Positions 22,700 through 35,724 of a stretch of 64,000 nt of DNA are shown piece by piece. The stretch comes from Cynocephalus volans (taxonomy: Eukaryota; Chordata; Mammalia; Dermoptera; Cynocephalidae): the NCBI RefSeq assembly GCF_027409185.1, contig NC_084466.1, positions 69,732,501 through 69,796,500 of the forward strand, in the 5' to 3' direction. The notes below the pieces were generated by a model. That model was not told where the DNA came from and made no database searches. It worked only from the letters and a program-made list of their open reading frames with translations. Positions within the stretch are counted from its first letter, which is position 1. Each line of letters begins with the position of its first letter. The position numbers and the translations under genes were made by a program.

Positions 22700-25600
22700 T
22701 TATGATTGTTATTGTAATATCCAGGGCAGTGACTAAGAAAACAACTCAGAAATATAGCAAAAGAAGTGACAAGGGAATTAGAACTGTACACTAGAAAATA
22801 TCTATTTAGTATAAATCCTACATTATCACTAGTTATATTAAGTATAAATGAATTAAAGCTCCAATTAAAAGTCAGAATTTGTCAGAATGAATTAAAGGAC
22901 ATGATTCTACTATATGCTGTTTATAAAAGACATGCTTTAGACAAAGACTCAAATAAAATGAAGGTTGAAAATAAAAGAATGGAAAAAGATATACCAAGCA
23001 AGCTAAGTAACTAAAGAGATGGAGTAGCAATACAAAATCAGAATCAATAGACTTAAAGACAAAAATTTTTATTATAGACAAAGAAGAACAATTTATAATG
23101 ATAAAAAGATCAATCCATCAGAAAGATATAACAGAGCCCCCAAATACATGAAGAAAACACTGACAGAATTGAAGGCAAAAACAATTCAACAATAATAGGA
23201 CAAATACAATATGCCAAATTAAATTATGAAGAAATAGAAAATCTGAACAGACCAATAATAAGTGAGGAAATTGAATCAGTAATAAAAAGCCTTCCATTAC
23301 AGACAAGCCCAGCACCTGATGACTTCAGTGCTGAGTTCTCCTGAACATTTGAAGAAGCACTAATACCAAAATTCTCTTTAGATTATTCCAGAAAATTGAG
23401 GAGGAGGGAATACTTCCCAACTCATTTTATGAGGCCAGCATTACTGTGATTCCAAAACTGGAGAAGGACACAACAAAAAAAGAAAATTATAGGCCAGTAT
23501 CCCTGACAAACATAGATGTGAAAAATCTCAAGAAGATACTAGCAAATCAAATGCAACAGCACATTAATAAGATCATTCATTGTAATCAACTGGGATTTAT
23601 CCCAGGGATGCAAGTTTAACATACACAAATGAATAAATGTGATATACCACATTATCAGAAATAAAGACAAAAACCATATAATCATTTCAATTGATGCAGA
23701 AAAAGCATTCGACAAAACTCAACATTTCTTCATGATAAAAACTTTTAACAAACAATAAAGGCCGTATATGACAAACACACAGCCAACATCATACTGAATG
23801 GGGAAAAGCTGAAAGCTTTCCCTCTTAGATCAGGAACAAGGTAAGGAAGTCCACTTTCACCACTTCTATTCAACATAGTATTACTGGAAGTTTCAGCCAG
23901 AGCAATTAGACAAGAGAAAGAAATAAAAGGCATCCAAATTGCAAAGGGAGAAGTCAAACTGTCCCTGTTTGCAAATGACATGATCTTATACATAGAAAAC
24001 CCTAAAGACTCCACCAAAAGACTATGAGAACTAATACACAAATTGAGTAAAGTTGCAGGATACAAAATCAACATACAAAAGCCAGTAGCATTTCTATATA
24101 CTAATAGCAAACTATCTGAAAAAGAAATCAAGAAAACAATTCATTTTGCAATAACTACAAAAAAAAAATTAAATACCTAGGAATAAACTTAACCAAGGAA
24201 GAAAAAGATCTCTACAATGAAAACTATAAAACTTTGAAGTAATTGAAAAGGACATAAATAAATGGAAAGATACTCCATATTCATGGATTAGAAGAATTAA
24301 TATAGTTAAAATCGCTATTCTATCCAAAGCAATCTACACATTTAATGGAATCCCTATCAAAACACAAATGACATTCTTCACTGAAAGAGAAAAAACTATC
24401 CTAAAATGTGTATGGAACCGAAAAAGACCCCAAATAGCCAAAGAAATCCTGAAAAAAATGAGCAAAGCTGGAGGCATCACACTACCTAACATCAAATTAT
24501 GCTACAAAGCGATAGTAAAAGAAATTGCATGGCACTGGCATAAAAACAGACACATAGACCAATAGACCAGAATAGAGAACCTAGAAGTAAATTCATATAC
24601 CTACAGCCAACTGATCTTTGACAAAGTTGCCAAGAATAAATTTCGGGGAAAAGACAATCTCTTCAGTAAATTGTGCTGGGAAAACTGGATATCCGTATGC
24701 AGAAAAATGAAACTGGACCTCTACTTCTCACCATATATAAAAACCAACTCAAAATGGATTAAAGATTTAAATGTAAAACATGAAACTATGAAACTAGAGA
24801 AGAAAACATAGGGGACACAAACCACGACATGGAGCAAGGTTTTTTTGTTTATTTATTTACTTATTTATTTTTGTGGCTGGCCAGCAGGGGGATCCAAACA
24901 TCTCACCTTGATGGCACAACACTGAACTCTAGCCAGTTGAGCCAACTGTCCAGCCCCTGGGCAAGGATTTTTTAAAAATAAGATTTCAAAAGCACAAGCA
25001 ATAAAAGCGAAAATAGACAAATGGGATTACATCAAACTAAAAAGCTTTTGCACATCAAAGGAAATTGCTAATAGAGTAAAGAGACAATCTACAGAATGGG
25101 AGAAAATATTTGCAAACTATACATCTGATAAGGGGTTAATACCAAGACTATATAAGGAACTAAAACAACTCAACAGAAAAAAAACAAAACAAAACCAAGT
25201 AACTCAGTGGAGAAATGGGCAGAGAGTATTAATAGAAACTTCTCAAAAGAAGATATACAAATGGCCAACAGGCATATGAAAAATGCTCAACATCACTAAT
25301 CATCAAGGAAATGCAAATTGAAACTACAATGAGATATCTCATTCCAGTTAGAATGGCTATTATCGAAAAGACAAAAAATAACAAATGTTAGTGAGGATGT
25401 GGTGAAAAGGGAACTCTCCTACATTGTCTTGTGGGAATGTAAATTGGAACAGCTGTTGTGGAAAACAGTATGGAGATTCCTTCAGAGAACTAAAATAGAT
25501 CTACCCTACGACACAGCTATCCCACTATTGGGTATACACACACACAAAAATAAAATGAATATATCAAAAAGACATCTGCACTCCCATGTTTATCACAGCA

Positions 25601-26040
25601 CTATTCACAATAGCCAAGAGATAGAATCAACCTAAATATCCTTCAACAGATGAGTGGGTAAAAAACCTATGGTATATATACATAATAGAATATCACTCAA
25701 GTATAAAAAAATGATATCCTATCATTTGCAGCAACATGGATGGTAGTAGAAACCATCATGTGAAGTGAAGTAAGACAGGCACAAAAGGAAAAATACTGCA
25801 CAGCATCACTGATATGTGTGGACCCTAAAAATAAAAAACAAAAGTGGGTCATCATAGAAGTAGAGAGTAGAATAATGGTCCCCGGAGTTCCGAAGGTAGG
25901 GAGGAGAGGAGGAAAAGTGGTGGACTAATGAGTACAAAACTATGCTATCTACTCTAAATGAATCATTGTGCAGTATATGCATGTATTTTAATTTTGTTTA
26001 TTTTATTTTTCTGTTTTGCTGCTTGTATGGCTATGTCCAA
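22700..26040 (+). mobile_element. L1 ORF2 to 3'UTR, plus strand, decayed
   Basis: The order of L1 ORF2 is intact on the plus strand. Endonuclease-like remnants lie at 22760-23200 and may be an older element. The RT follows from about 23230 ('cctgatgacttcagtgctga', then the FADD box degraded to FAND at about 23970). The 'IPCSWIGRI'-type block is near 24270 and a 65-codon ORF2 piece lies at 24368-24565. The C-terminal text is at 25399-25635 and the 3'UTR runs to about 26000. Frames carry many stops and shifts. A SINE interrupts it at 24841-24957. Confidence 0.85.
24841..24957 (-). mobile_element. tRNA-derived SINE, monomeric
   Basis: Antisense SINE with a T-rich tail on the left. Read on the minus strand it begins 'ggggctggacagttggctca', with an A-box TGGCTCAACTGG typical of a tRNA-Ile-like head and a degraded B-box 'tgtttggatcc', then 'ggccagccac' and the A-rich tail. 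'tggagcaagg' at 24830-24839 and 'tgggcaagga' at 24958-24967 look like an eroded target duplication in the host L1. Confidence 0.75.
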
Positions 26041-26720
26041 ATATTTTTTTTTAATTAAAAAATTTTTTATTTGTATTGATTACACATATTCATGGTGCAG
26101 AGAGCTGACTGTTAGCACCTATGCCCAAGATGTGGCAAGCAGATCAATACTCTCAGCATGACCCCCACCTCAAATTGCAGTTATACCCCATGGCCCCCAC
26201 CCAACCACCCCCTGTAGCCCTAGATCTTTTCTCTCCCTCTTCAAGTCTGACACACCACTGTGGTCTTTCTTTCCTTCCTTCTTCCTTTTTTAGCTCCCAC
26301 TTACGAGTGAGAATGTGCAGTATTTCTCTTTCTGTGCCTGGCTTACTTCACTTAACATAATTTTCTCTAAGTTCATCCATGTTGCTGCAAATGGCAGAAT
26401 TTCATTCTTTTTTATGGCAGATTATTATTCCATTGAGTATATATGCCACATTTTTCTTAGCCAGTCATTCATCGATGGACATTTGGGTTAGTTCCAACTC
26501 TTGGCTATTGTAAATAGAGCTGCAATAAACATGGGAGTACAGGTATCCCTTTGACATGATGATTTCCATTTCTTTGGGTACATACCCATTAGTGGGATTG
26601 CTGGGTCGTATGGCAGTTCTATCTGTAGTTGTTTGAGGAACTTCCACACTGTATTCCACAATGGCTATACTAATATACAGTTCCACTAACAGGATAGGAG
26701 GGTTCCCGTTTCTCCACATC

Positions 26721-28048
26721 TGGCGCGGTCCACACCATGGCAGGATCCTAAAGGAGTCAGCTTGGGCTGCCCTCTCCAAGTTGGCAGGACCACCGGAGGG
26801 AGAGCTGTTGGCAAGGCTGCAGGTATGAGCACTTGCTACAACTGTAGGGCTCCTGCCTTGGCTTCGTGGTACTGCTTTTGCTTTCTCTTTCGATATTTTG
26901 GTTAGTGTGGCAGTTCTCTGAATTCCCAAAAGATTATAAAAATAACACAAATGATTTTTCAGTCATTGAACTAAACATTCCCACAGAGGATCTGAGTAAA
27001 TTGGACAATTTAAAATTATCCCCTTATGATAAATTGACCACACCAACATATGTTCCAAAAACACCGCTCATGACTAAATATGAGCTGCAGCCTAATGTAA
27101 GTTGGCAAACATCATTTACTGGAGATTATATTAATGGCAAGAGAATGGTTGGTATTAGTGGAAAATTATATGATTGGGATAAATTAAGTATATGGGAATG
27201 AAACTGTATAATTCCCTTTACTTGGTGGTGTCCAGTTTTAAATAAATCATTTAGAATCAGGTGTTGGGATAAAAATATATGCTGTAAAATTATTAAACTT
27301 GCAAAATTAGATCTTAGAAGAATAAGAGAGTGTAACTGGTTTTGTGAGGGATGGTGCTGTGCACAATGATACTTTGACATTTAGATCAAGATTACAGGGC
27401 CACCGCCAATGCATAACCTTAAAAGGTGCATGATAATGCTGCTCAAATATACACTGTTCTTTTTCCATATGAACAGTAGGTTCATTCCATTAGAACATAA
27501 AATCATTAGACCCCTATTAGAATTTAAATGTTAGCATTTTTCTTTTTTAGCAAATTTGTACTTACAGTTAGCAATAGACATAGGTCATATGATAGTACTA
27601 TTTATCACTTAGTAAGCAATAGCCACCACTCTGTTAATAGGGTAGATATTAACCACAGCTTGCCAACCGGAAAAGGTCACAGGTTAACTTCAGGACAATG
27701 AGAAGATGGTCCCGATCTGATAACCTGATACCAAAAGGAAGAAGCACGAGCTAATCACCTGAGACGTGCTAACGAAGGGAAAAAAAACTGGCTCTCCCTG
27801 TCCTTTTTGAATTATTGATTCAAGCTTGCTGATGTAATAAAAATAGTACCCAAAAACCCCCTGCAGAGAAAAATCTAAATAAAAGGCATTGTCTCATGAT
27901 CTACTGTGCTCCAGCTGCAACACGCTGACAGCCCGCAGAGAGAGAACATGCATATTGATGCATTGAGGTCTCGGTCTGTGTTTGTTATTTTCGCCGACTC
28001 TCTCTCCGTTTTCGGGTACCCACCCCTCACTGAAGCTGGACTTCAGCA
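26721..28048 (+). mobile_element. Solo LTR, MMTV-like in size and layout (betaretrovirus-type)
   Basis: An insertion of 1,328 bp that begins TG and ends CA, flanked by the perfect 6 bp repeat 'cacatc' (26715-26720 and 28049-28054). Removing it restores continuous L1 sequence. A 6 bp target site is characteristic of class II/betaretroviral integration, and an LTR of about 1.3 kb is unusual outside the MMTV group. A core element 'aaataaaagg' is at about 27877-27885, which puts the presumed transcription start near base 1,185 of the LTR with a short R plus U5 behind it. U3 contains an open frame (26848-27201). The half-site TGTTCT is at 27455-27460 within an inverted repeat. No gag, pol or env is present. 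Assignment to betaretroviruses is inferred from architecture, not from sequence identity. Confidence 0.65.
26848..27201 (+). pseudogene. Open frame in U3 of the solo LTR, membrane-anchored protein remnant
   Basis: Open from just after a stop at 26845-26847 to the stop at 27199-27201, about 117 codons, with no early Met (GTG at 26866). A strongly hydrophobic segment of about 17 residues follows residue 6. The rest is polar and carries two N-glycosylation sequons (N-N-T and N-V-S). A short N-terminus, one membrane segment and a glycosylated C-terminal part would suit a type II membrane protein. In the MMTV group the U3 region encodes such a protein (the superantigen, sag). I cannot show residue-level homology; an env remnant or a chance frame are the alternatives. 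Truncated and probably inactive. Confidence 0.35.
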
Positions 28049-31000
28049 CACATCCTCGTCAGCATTTTTTATTCTCTGTCTTTTTGATAAAATCCAGTTT
28101 CACTGAGATGAGATGATATCTCAATGTGGTTTTGATTTGCATTTCCCTGATTATCAGTGATTTTGAGCATTTTTTCATGTGCCTGTTGGCCATTTGCATA
28201 TCTTCCTTTGAGAAATGTCTATTCAGCTCTTTTCCCTATTTTTTAATTGGGTTACTTGTTTTCTTACTGTGTAGTTGTTTAAATTCTTTGTATATTTGGA
28301 TATTAATCTTTTGTCAGATGCATAGTTTGCAAATATCTTCTCCCATTACGTAGGTTGTCTTTTCGCTCTGTTAATTGTTTCTTTTGCTGTGCAGAAGCTT
28401 TTTATCTTGATATAATCCCATTTGTGGTTTTTTTTATTTTGTTGTTTGTGCTTTGGGGGTTTTATTCATAACATTTTTGCTCAGTCCTACATCCTGAAGT
28501 GATTCCCATATGTTTTTTTTTTATGAGTTTTATAATTCCAAGTCTTATATCTATTTTGAGTTGATTTTAGTATATGGCAAGAGGTACGGACCTAGTTTTA
28601 TTCTTCTGCATATGGATGTCCAGAATTTCCAGCATCAGTTACTGAAGAGCCAGTCTTTTCCCCCGTGTATGTTCTTGTTGCCATTGTCAAAGAGCACCTG
28701 TCTGTATGTATGTGGGTTGATTTCTGGATTCTCTATTCTGTTCCATTGGTCAGAGTGTCTGTTTTTATGCAAGTACCATGTTGTTTTGGTTATTATAGCT
28801 TTGTAGTATAGTTTCAAGTAAGGACATGTTTCCTCTGGCTTTATTTTCTTTGCTCAGATTTGCTTTAGCTACTTGGGGTCTTTTGTTGTTCAATGTCAAC
28901 ATTAGGATTGTTTTTTCTATTTCTGTGTAGAATGTCATTGGTATTTTGATGGGGATTGCATTGAACCTATAGATTGCTTTGGGTGGTATGGACATTTTCA
29001 CAATGTTAATTCTTCCAATCCAAGAGCATGGAATGTCTTTCCATATTTTTATGTCCTCTTTAATTTCTTTCAGCAGTGATTTGTAGTTCTCTTTGCAGAA
29101 ATCTCTCATCTCCTTGGTTAAATTGATTCCTAGGTATTTCATTTTTTTTGGTGACTATTGAAAATGGGCTTACTTTCTTGATTTCTTTTTTTGCTAGTTT
29201 GTTATTGGAGTATAAAAACACTACTGGTTTTTGCACATTGATTTTGTGACCTGCAACTTTACTGAAATTGTTTATCAGCTCTGAGGTTTTTTTGGTAGCA
29301 TCCTTAGGTTTTTCTACATATAGGATCATAATGAAGAAAATTTAAGTGAGCTAGTAGACTACCTTAAGTGCACAAATATTTGAATCATGGGTGTTCCAGA
29401 GGGGGAAGAGAAAGGAAAAGGCATTGAAAACACATTCAATGAAATAATAGCAGAAAACTTCCCAGGTTTTGGTAGAGGTATAGACTTCCAGATCCAAGAA
29501 GCTCAGAGGTCCTCCAACAGATTCAATCCAAAAATGTCCTCTTTGAGATATTGTAGTCAAACTGTTAGAAGTCAAAGACAAAGAGAGAATCCTAAAAACA
29601 GCAAGAGAAAAGTGTCAAGTCACCTATAAGGGAATCCCAGTCAGACTAACAACTGACTTCTCAACAGAAACTCTACAGGCCAGAAAAGATTGGAATGATA
29701 TATTCCAAGAATCAGAAGAAAAAAACTGCCAGCCAAGAATACTTTACTCAGCATGGCTATCCTTCAGAAATGAAGGGGAAATAGTGTATTTCCCAGGCAA
29801 ACAAAAGCTGCAAGAGTTCACTATCACATGGCCAGCTGTACAAGGAATCTTCAAGGGAGTCCTGTACTTGGAACCCCCAAAATGATAATCACTGCTATGA
29901 ATACACTGTAAAGAACAAACACTACTGGTAGAGCAGGTATGCAAATGAGAAAGAGAAAGAAACTATGCCATACCACCTCAAAAATCAATGAAAACTGAAG
30001 ACAAAAGATAAAAGGGAAAGAAAGAAATGAAAGATATTTAAATAAACCACAGGGAAAGCAATTAAATGTCAGGAGAATGACAATACCTCTCATTAACAAC
30101 CCTAAATGTAAATAGATTAAATACCCCATCGAGAAGACACAGACTGACTGACTGGATTAAAAAGCTAGACCCAACTATATGCTGTCTTTAAGAGACTCAC
30201 CTCACCTGTAAAGACTCACACATACGAATAGTGGAGGGATAGAAAAACATATGCCATGAAACCAAAAACGAGAAGGATTAGCTATTCTTACATCAGATAA
30301 AAAAGGCTTTAAACAAAAAACTATAAAAAGAGACAAAGAAGGCCATTATAAAATGATAAAGGGATCTATAAAGCAAGAAGACATAACAATCATAAATATA
30401 TATGCACTTAATACCAGAGTACCCAGATATATAAAGCAAACACCGTTGGGTCTAAAGAAAGAGACAGACCCCAATACAATAATAGTTGAGTACCTGAACA
30501 CTGCTCTGTCAGCACTGGACAGATCATCTAGGCAACAAGTCAACAGGTAATCAGAAGACTTAAATTGCACTTTAGACCAATTGGACTTGGCAGATATCTA
30601 CAGAATATTTCATCCAACAACTACAGAATATACTTTCTTCTCATCAGCATGTGGGACATTCTCCAGGATAGACCACATGTTAGGTCGCAAATCAAGTCTC
30701 AACAAATTTTTAAAAATTGAAATCACATCAAGTATCTTTTCAGAACACAAACGATTAAAACTATAAATCAATAACAAGCAAAACTGTGAACTATACAAAC
30801 ACATGGAAATTAAACAACATGTCCCTGAATGACCCATGGGTCCAAGAAGAAATTAAACAGGAAATCAAAAAATTTCCTGAAGCTAATGAAAATAAACACA
30901 CATCATACCAAAACCTATGATATACAGCAAAAGCAATACTAAGAGGTAAGTTTATTGTAATAAGTGCATACATCAAAAGAATATAAAGATTTCAAATAAA

Positions 31001-31756
31001 CAATATAATACTACAATTCAATGAAATAGAAAAACAAGAACAATTCAACCCCCAAATTAGTAGACAGAAAGAAATAATTCAGATCAGAGAAGAACTAAAT
31101 GAAATAAAGTCCCCAAATTTATACAAAAGATCATGAAATGAAAAATTGTTTTTTTGAGAAGATAGACAAAATAGGCAAACCATTAACAAGGCTAACTAAA
31201 AAAAGAAGACAGAAGACCCAAATAACAAAAATCAGAAATGAAAGAGGAGACATAACAACTGATAACACAGGAGTACAAAGAATTATTAGAGACTATTATA
31301 AACAACTATATGCTAACAAATTTGAAAACCTGGAGGAAATGGATAAATTTCTGGACACACATAAATTACCAAGACTGAACCAACAAGACATAGAAGACAT
31401 GAGTAGACCAATAACAAGTAATGAGATTGGAGCAGTAATCAGCAGCCTCCCAACAAAGAAAAGTCCAGGACCTGATGGCTTTACTGCTGAATTCTGCCAA
31501 ACCTTTTTTTTTTTTTTTCAGTTTTGTAATTTATTTATTTATTTATTTATTTTTAAATTTTATTTTGTCGATATACATTGGGGCTGATTATTGCTCCCCA
31601 TCACCAAAACCTCCCTCCCTTCTCCCTCCCCCCTCCCCCCCAACAATGTCCTTTCTGTTTGCTTGTCATATCCACTTCAAGTAATTGTGGTTGTTATATC
31701 TTCTCCCCCCCCGGTTTTGTGTGTGTGTGAGTGTGTGTGAATTTATATATTAATTT

Positions 31757-34700
31757 TTAGCTCCCACCAATAAGTGAGAACATGTGGTATTTCTCTTTCT
31801 GCGCCTGACTCGTTTCACTTAATATAATTCTCTCAAGGTCCATCCATGTTGTTGCAAATGGCAGTATTTCATTCGTTTTTATAGCTGAGTAGTATTCCAT
31901 TGTGTAGATGTACCACAATTTCCTTATCCACTCATCTGATGATGGACATTTGGGCTGGTTCCAACTCTTGGCTATTGTAAAGAGTGCTGTGATGAACATT
32001 GGGGAACAGGTATACCTTCGACTTGATGATTTCCATTCCTCTGGGTATATTCCCAACAGTGGGATAGCTGGGTCGTATGGTAGATCTATCTGCAATTGTT
32101 TGAGGAACCTCCATACCATTTCCCATAGAGGCTGCACCATTTTGCAGTCCCACCAACAGTGTATGAGAGTTCCTTTTTCTCCGCAACCTCACCAGCATTT
32201 ATCGTTCATAGTCTTTTGGATTTTAGCCATCCTAACTGGGGTTAGATGATATCTCAATGTGGTTTTGATTTGCATTTCCCGGATGCTGAGTGATGTTGAG
32301 CATTTTTTCATATGTCTGTTGGCCATTTGTATATCTTCCTTAGAGAAATGCCTGCTTAGCTCTTTGGCCCATTTTTTAATTGGGTTGCTTGTTTTCTTCT
32401 TGTAAAGTTGTTTGAGTTCCTTATATATTCTGGATATTAATCCTTTGTCAGATGTATATTTTGCAAATATTTTCTCCCACTCTGTTGGTTGTCTTTTAAC
32501 TCTTTTAATTGTTTCTTTTGCTGTGCAGAAGCTTTTTAGTTTGATATAATCCCATTTGTTTATTTTTCCTTTGGTTGCCCGTGCTTTTGGGGTCGTATTC
32601 ATGAAGTCTGTGCCCAGTCCTATTTCCTGAAGTGTTTCTCCTATGTTTTCTTTAAGAAGTTTTATTGTTTCAGGGTGTATATTTAAATCCTTAATCCATT
32701 TTGAGTTGATTTTAGTATACGGTGAGAGGTATGGATCTAGTTTCATTCTCCTGCATATGGATATCCAGTTATCCCAGCACCATTTGCTGAAGAGGCAGTC
32801 CCTTCCCCAGTGAATAGGCTTGGTGCCTTTGTCAAAGATCAGATGGAAGTAAGTGTGTGGGTTGATTTCTGGATTCTCTATTCTATTCCATTGGTCAGTG
32901 TGTCTGTTTTTATGCCAGTACCATACTGTTTTGGTTATTATAGCTTTGTAGTATAGCTTAAAGTCAGGTAGTGTTATGCCTCCAGCTTTATTTTTTTTGC
33001 TCAGCATTGCTTTGGCTACGCGTGGTCTTTTATTGTTCCATATAAATGTCTGGATAGTTTTTCCATTTCTGAGAAAAATGTCTTTGGAATTTTGATGGGG
33101 ATTGCATTGAATTTGTATATCACTTTGGGTAGTATGGTCATTTTCACTATGTTGATTCTTCCAATCCAAGAGCATGGGATATCTTTCCATCTTCTTGTAT
33201 CCTCTCTAATTTCTCTCAGAAGTGGTTTGTAGTTCTCATTATAGAGATTTGTCACCTCCTTGGTTAACTCAATTCCTAAGTATTTTATTTTTTTGGTGGC
33301 TATTGTAAATGGGCAGGCTTTCTTGATTTCTCCTTCTGCATGTTCACTATTGGAGAAAAGAAATGCTACTGATTTTTGTGTGTTGATTTTGTATCCTGCT
33401 ACTGTGCTGAAATCATTTATCAATTCCAACAGTTTTTTTGTAGAGGTTTTAGGCTCTTCGATATATAGGATCATGTCATCTGCAAAGAGGGACAGTTTGA
33501 CTTCCTCTTTTCCAATCTGGATGCCCTTTATTTCCTTCTCTTCTCTGATTGCTCTGGCTAGTACTTCCAACACTATGTTGAATAGGAGTGGTGAGAGTGG
33601 GCATCCTTGTCTAGTTCCTGTTCTTAAAGGAAAAGCTTTCAGCTTTTCCCCATTCAGGATGATATTGGCAGTGGGTTTGGCATATATGGCTTTAATTATG
33701 TTGAGATACTTTCCCTCTACACCTAACTTATAGAGGGTCTTTGTCATGAATGAGTGCTGAACTTTATCAAATGCTTTTTCAGCATCTATAGAGATGATCA
33801 TATGGTCCTTGTGTTTGAGTTTGTTAATATGGTGTATCACATTTATTGATTTGCGTATGTTGAACCAACCTTGCATCCCTGGGATGAATCCCACTTGATC
33901 GTGATGAATAATTTTACGTATGTGTTGCTGTATTCTGTTTGCTAGTATTTTAATGAGGATTTTTGCATCTATATTCATCAAGGATATCGGCCTGTAGTTT
34001 TCTTTTTTGGTTATATCTTTACCTGGTTTTGGTATCAGGATGATGTTTGCTTCATAGAATGAGTTTCGGAGATTTGCGTCCGTTTCAATCTTTTGGAATA
34101 GGTTGTAAAGAATCAGTGTCAATTCCTTTTTGAATGTTTGGTAAAATTCTGCTGTGAATCCATCTGGTCCTGGGCTTTTCTTTGTTGGGAGCCTTCTGAT
34201 AACAGCTTCAATCTCCTTTATTATTATTGGTCTGTTCAAATTTTCTACGTCTTCATGGCTCAGTTTTGGGAGCTTGTGTGTGTCCAGAAATTTATCCATT
34301 TCCTCCAGATTTTCAAATTTGTTGGCGTATAGTTGTTTATAGTAGTCTCGAATGATTCCTTGTATTTCAGATGAATCAGTTGTAATATCGCCTTTTTCAT
34401 TTCTAATTTTTGTTATTTGAGTCTTCTCTCTTCTTTTTTTTGTTAGCCATGCTAATGGTTTGTCAATTTTATTTATCTTTTCAAAAAACCAACTTTTTGA
34501 TTCATTGATCTTTTGAATTGATTTTTGGTTTCAATTTCATTCAGTTCTGCTCTGATCTTAATGATTTCTTTCCGTCTGCTAACTTTAGGTTTGGATTGTT
34601 CTTGTTTTTCTAGTACTTTAAGGTGAAGTGTTAGGTTGTTCACTTGCCATCTTTCCATTCTTCTGAAGTGAGCGTTTAATGCAATAAATTTCCGCTCAAT

Positions 34701-35580
34701 ACTGCTTTTGCTGTATCCCACAGGTTTTGGTATGATGTATCATTGTTTTCATTAGTTTCAATAAATTTTTTGATTTCCTGCTTGATTTCTTCTTGGACCC
34801 ATATGTCATTAAGTAGAATGCTGTTTAATTTCCATGTGTTTGTATAGTTTCCAGAGTTTCATTTGTTATTAATTTCTAGTTTTAATCCATTGTGGTCTGA
34901 GAAGATACATGGGATAATTCCAATTTTTTTGAATTTATTGAGACTTGATTTGTGACCTAATATGTGATCTATCCTGGAGAATGATCCATGTGCTGATGAG
35001 AAGAATGAATATTCTGAGGTTGTTGGATGGAATGTTCTGTAGATATCTGCCACTTCCAATTGGTCTAGAGTCTTGTTTAGATCTTGTGTTTCTCTACTGA
35101 TTCTTTGCCTAGATGATCTGTCTAATATTGACAGTGGGGTGTTCAGGTCCCCTGCTATTATGGTATTAGTGTCTATTTCCTTCTTTAAGTCTAATAGAGT
35201 TTGTTTATAAATCTGGCTGCTCCAACATTGGGTGCATACATATTTATGATTGTTATGTCTTCTTGATGCATCAGTCCTTTTATCATTAAGTAGTGTCCCT
35301 CATTGTCTCTTTTTATGGTTTTTAGTTTAAAGTCTATTTTGTCAGATATAAGAATAGCCACTCCAGCTCGTTTTTCTTTTCTGTTTGCATGGTAAATCTT
35401 TTTCCATCCTTTCACTCTTAGTCTGTGTGAATCTTTATGGGTGAGGTGGGTCTCTTGTAGGCAGCATATATTTGGGTCCTCCTTTTTGATCCAGTCAGCC
35501 AGTCTGTGACTTTTGATTGGGGAATTTAAGCCTTTTACATTAAGAGTTGTTATTGAAAGGTGTTGATTTATTCCTAGCAT
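31757..35580 (-). pseudogene. L1-ORF2: L1 ORF2p (endonuclease-reverse transcriptase), broken
   Basis: The span equals a normal ORF2 of about 1,275 codons, but it is divided. The endonuclease N-terminal part is 35580-35191 (TTLNVKGLNSP, CCLQETHL with the catalytic Glu); a 1-nt loss near 35208 ends the frame. The endonuclease end is 35059-34859 (SRIDHILGHKSSL, SDHNGLKLEIN with the catalytic Asp/His). The linker is 34721-34473. RT is 34299-33016 with [13 protein letters not shown], the PLSPLLFN block and the catalytic [10 protein letters not shown] at about 33486. A shift moves the frame to 33190-32189, and another to 32140-31757 (C-terminal region). At least five breaks make it non-functional. 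Confidence 0.9.
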
Positions 35581-35724
35581 TTTATTGGTTGTTTGGTTGT
35601 CTTAGGTGTCTTTTGTCCCTTGCTTTCTGATTTACTGTTTGGTTTCTGTGTTTGTTGGTTCCTTAGGTTGTAGATAGCGTTTTTGTTTGCTTGTTTTCTC
35701 TTCATGAATGCCATTTTTATTATA

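Larger units (their letters stand above)
26044..29330 (-). mobile_element. L1, 3' arm of a twin-primed (5'-inverted) insertion
   Basis: Reverse-strand L1 running from its 3' end (26044, T-rich) through the 3'UTR polypyrimidine tract, the ORF2 C-terminal region (26465-26720, then 28055-28800) and RT to MILYVEKPKDATKK at about 29320. A solo LTR splits it at 26721-28048. At 29330 the sequence switches strand and continues as the 5' half of the same L1 type in opposite orientation. Residual RT frames at 28765-29142 and 29060-29329 are broken. Confidence 0.8.
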
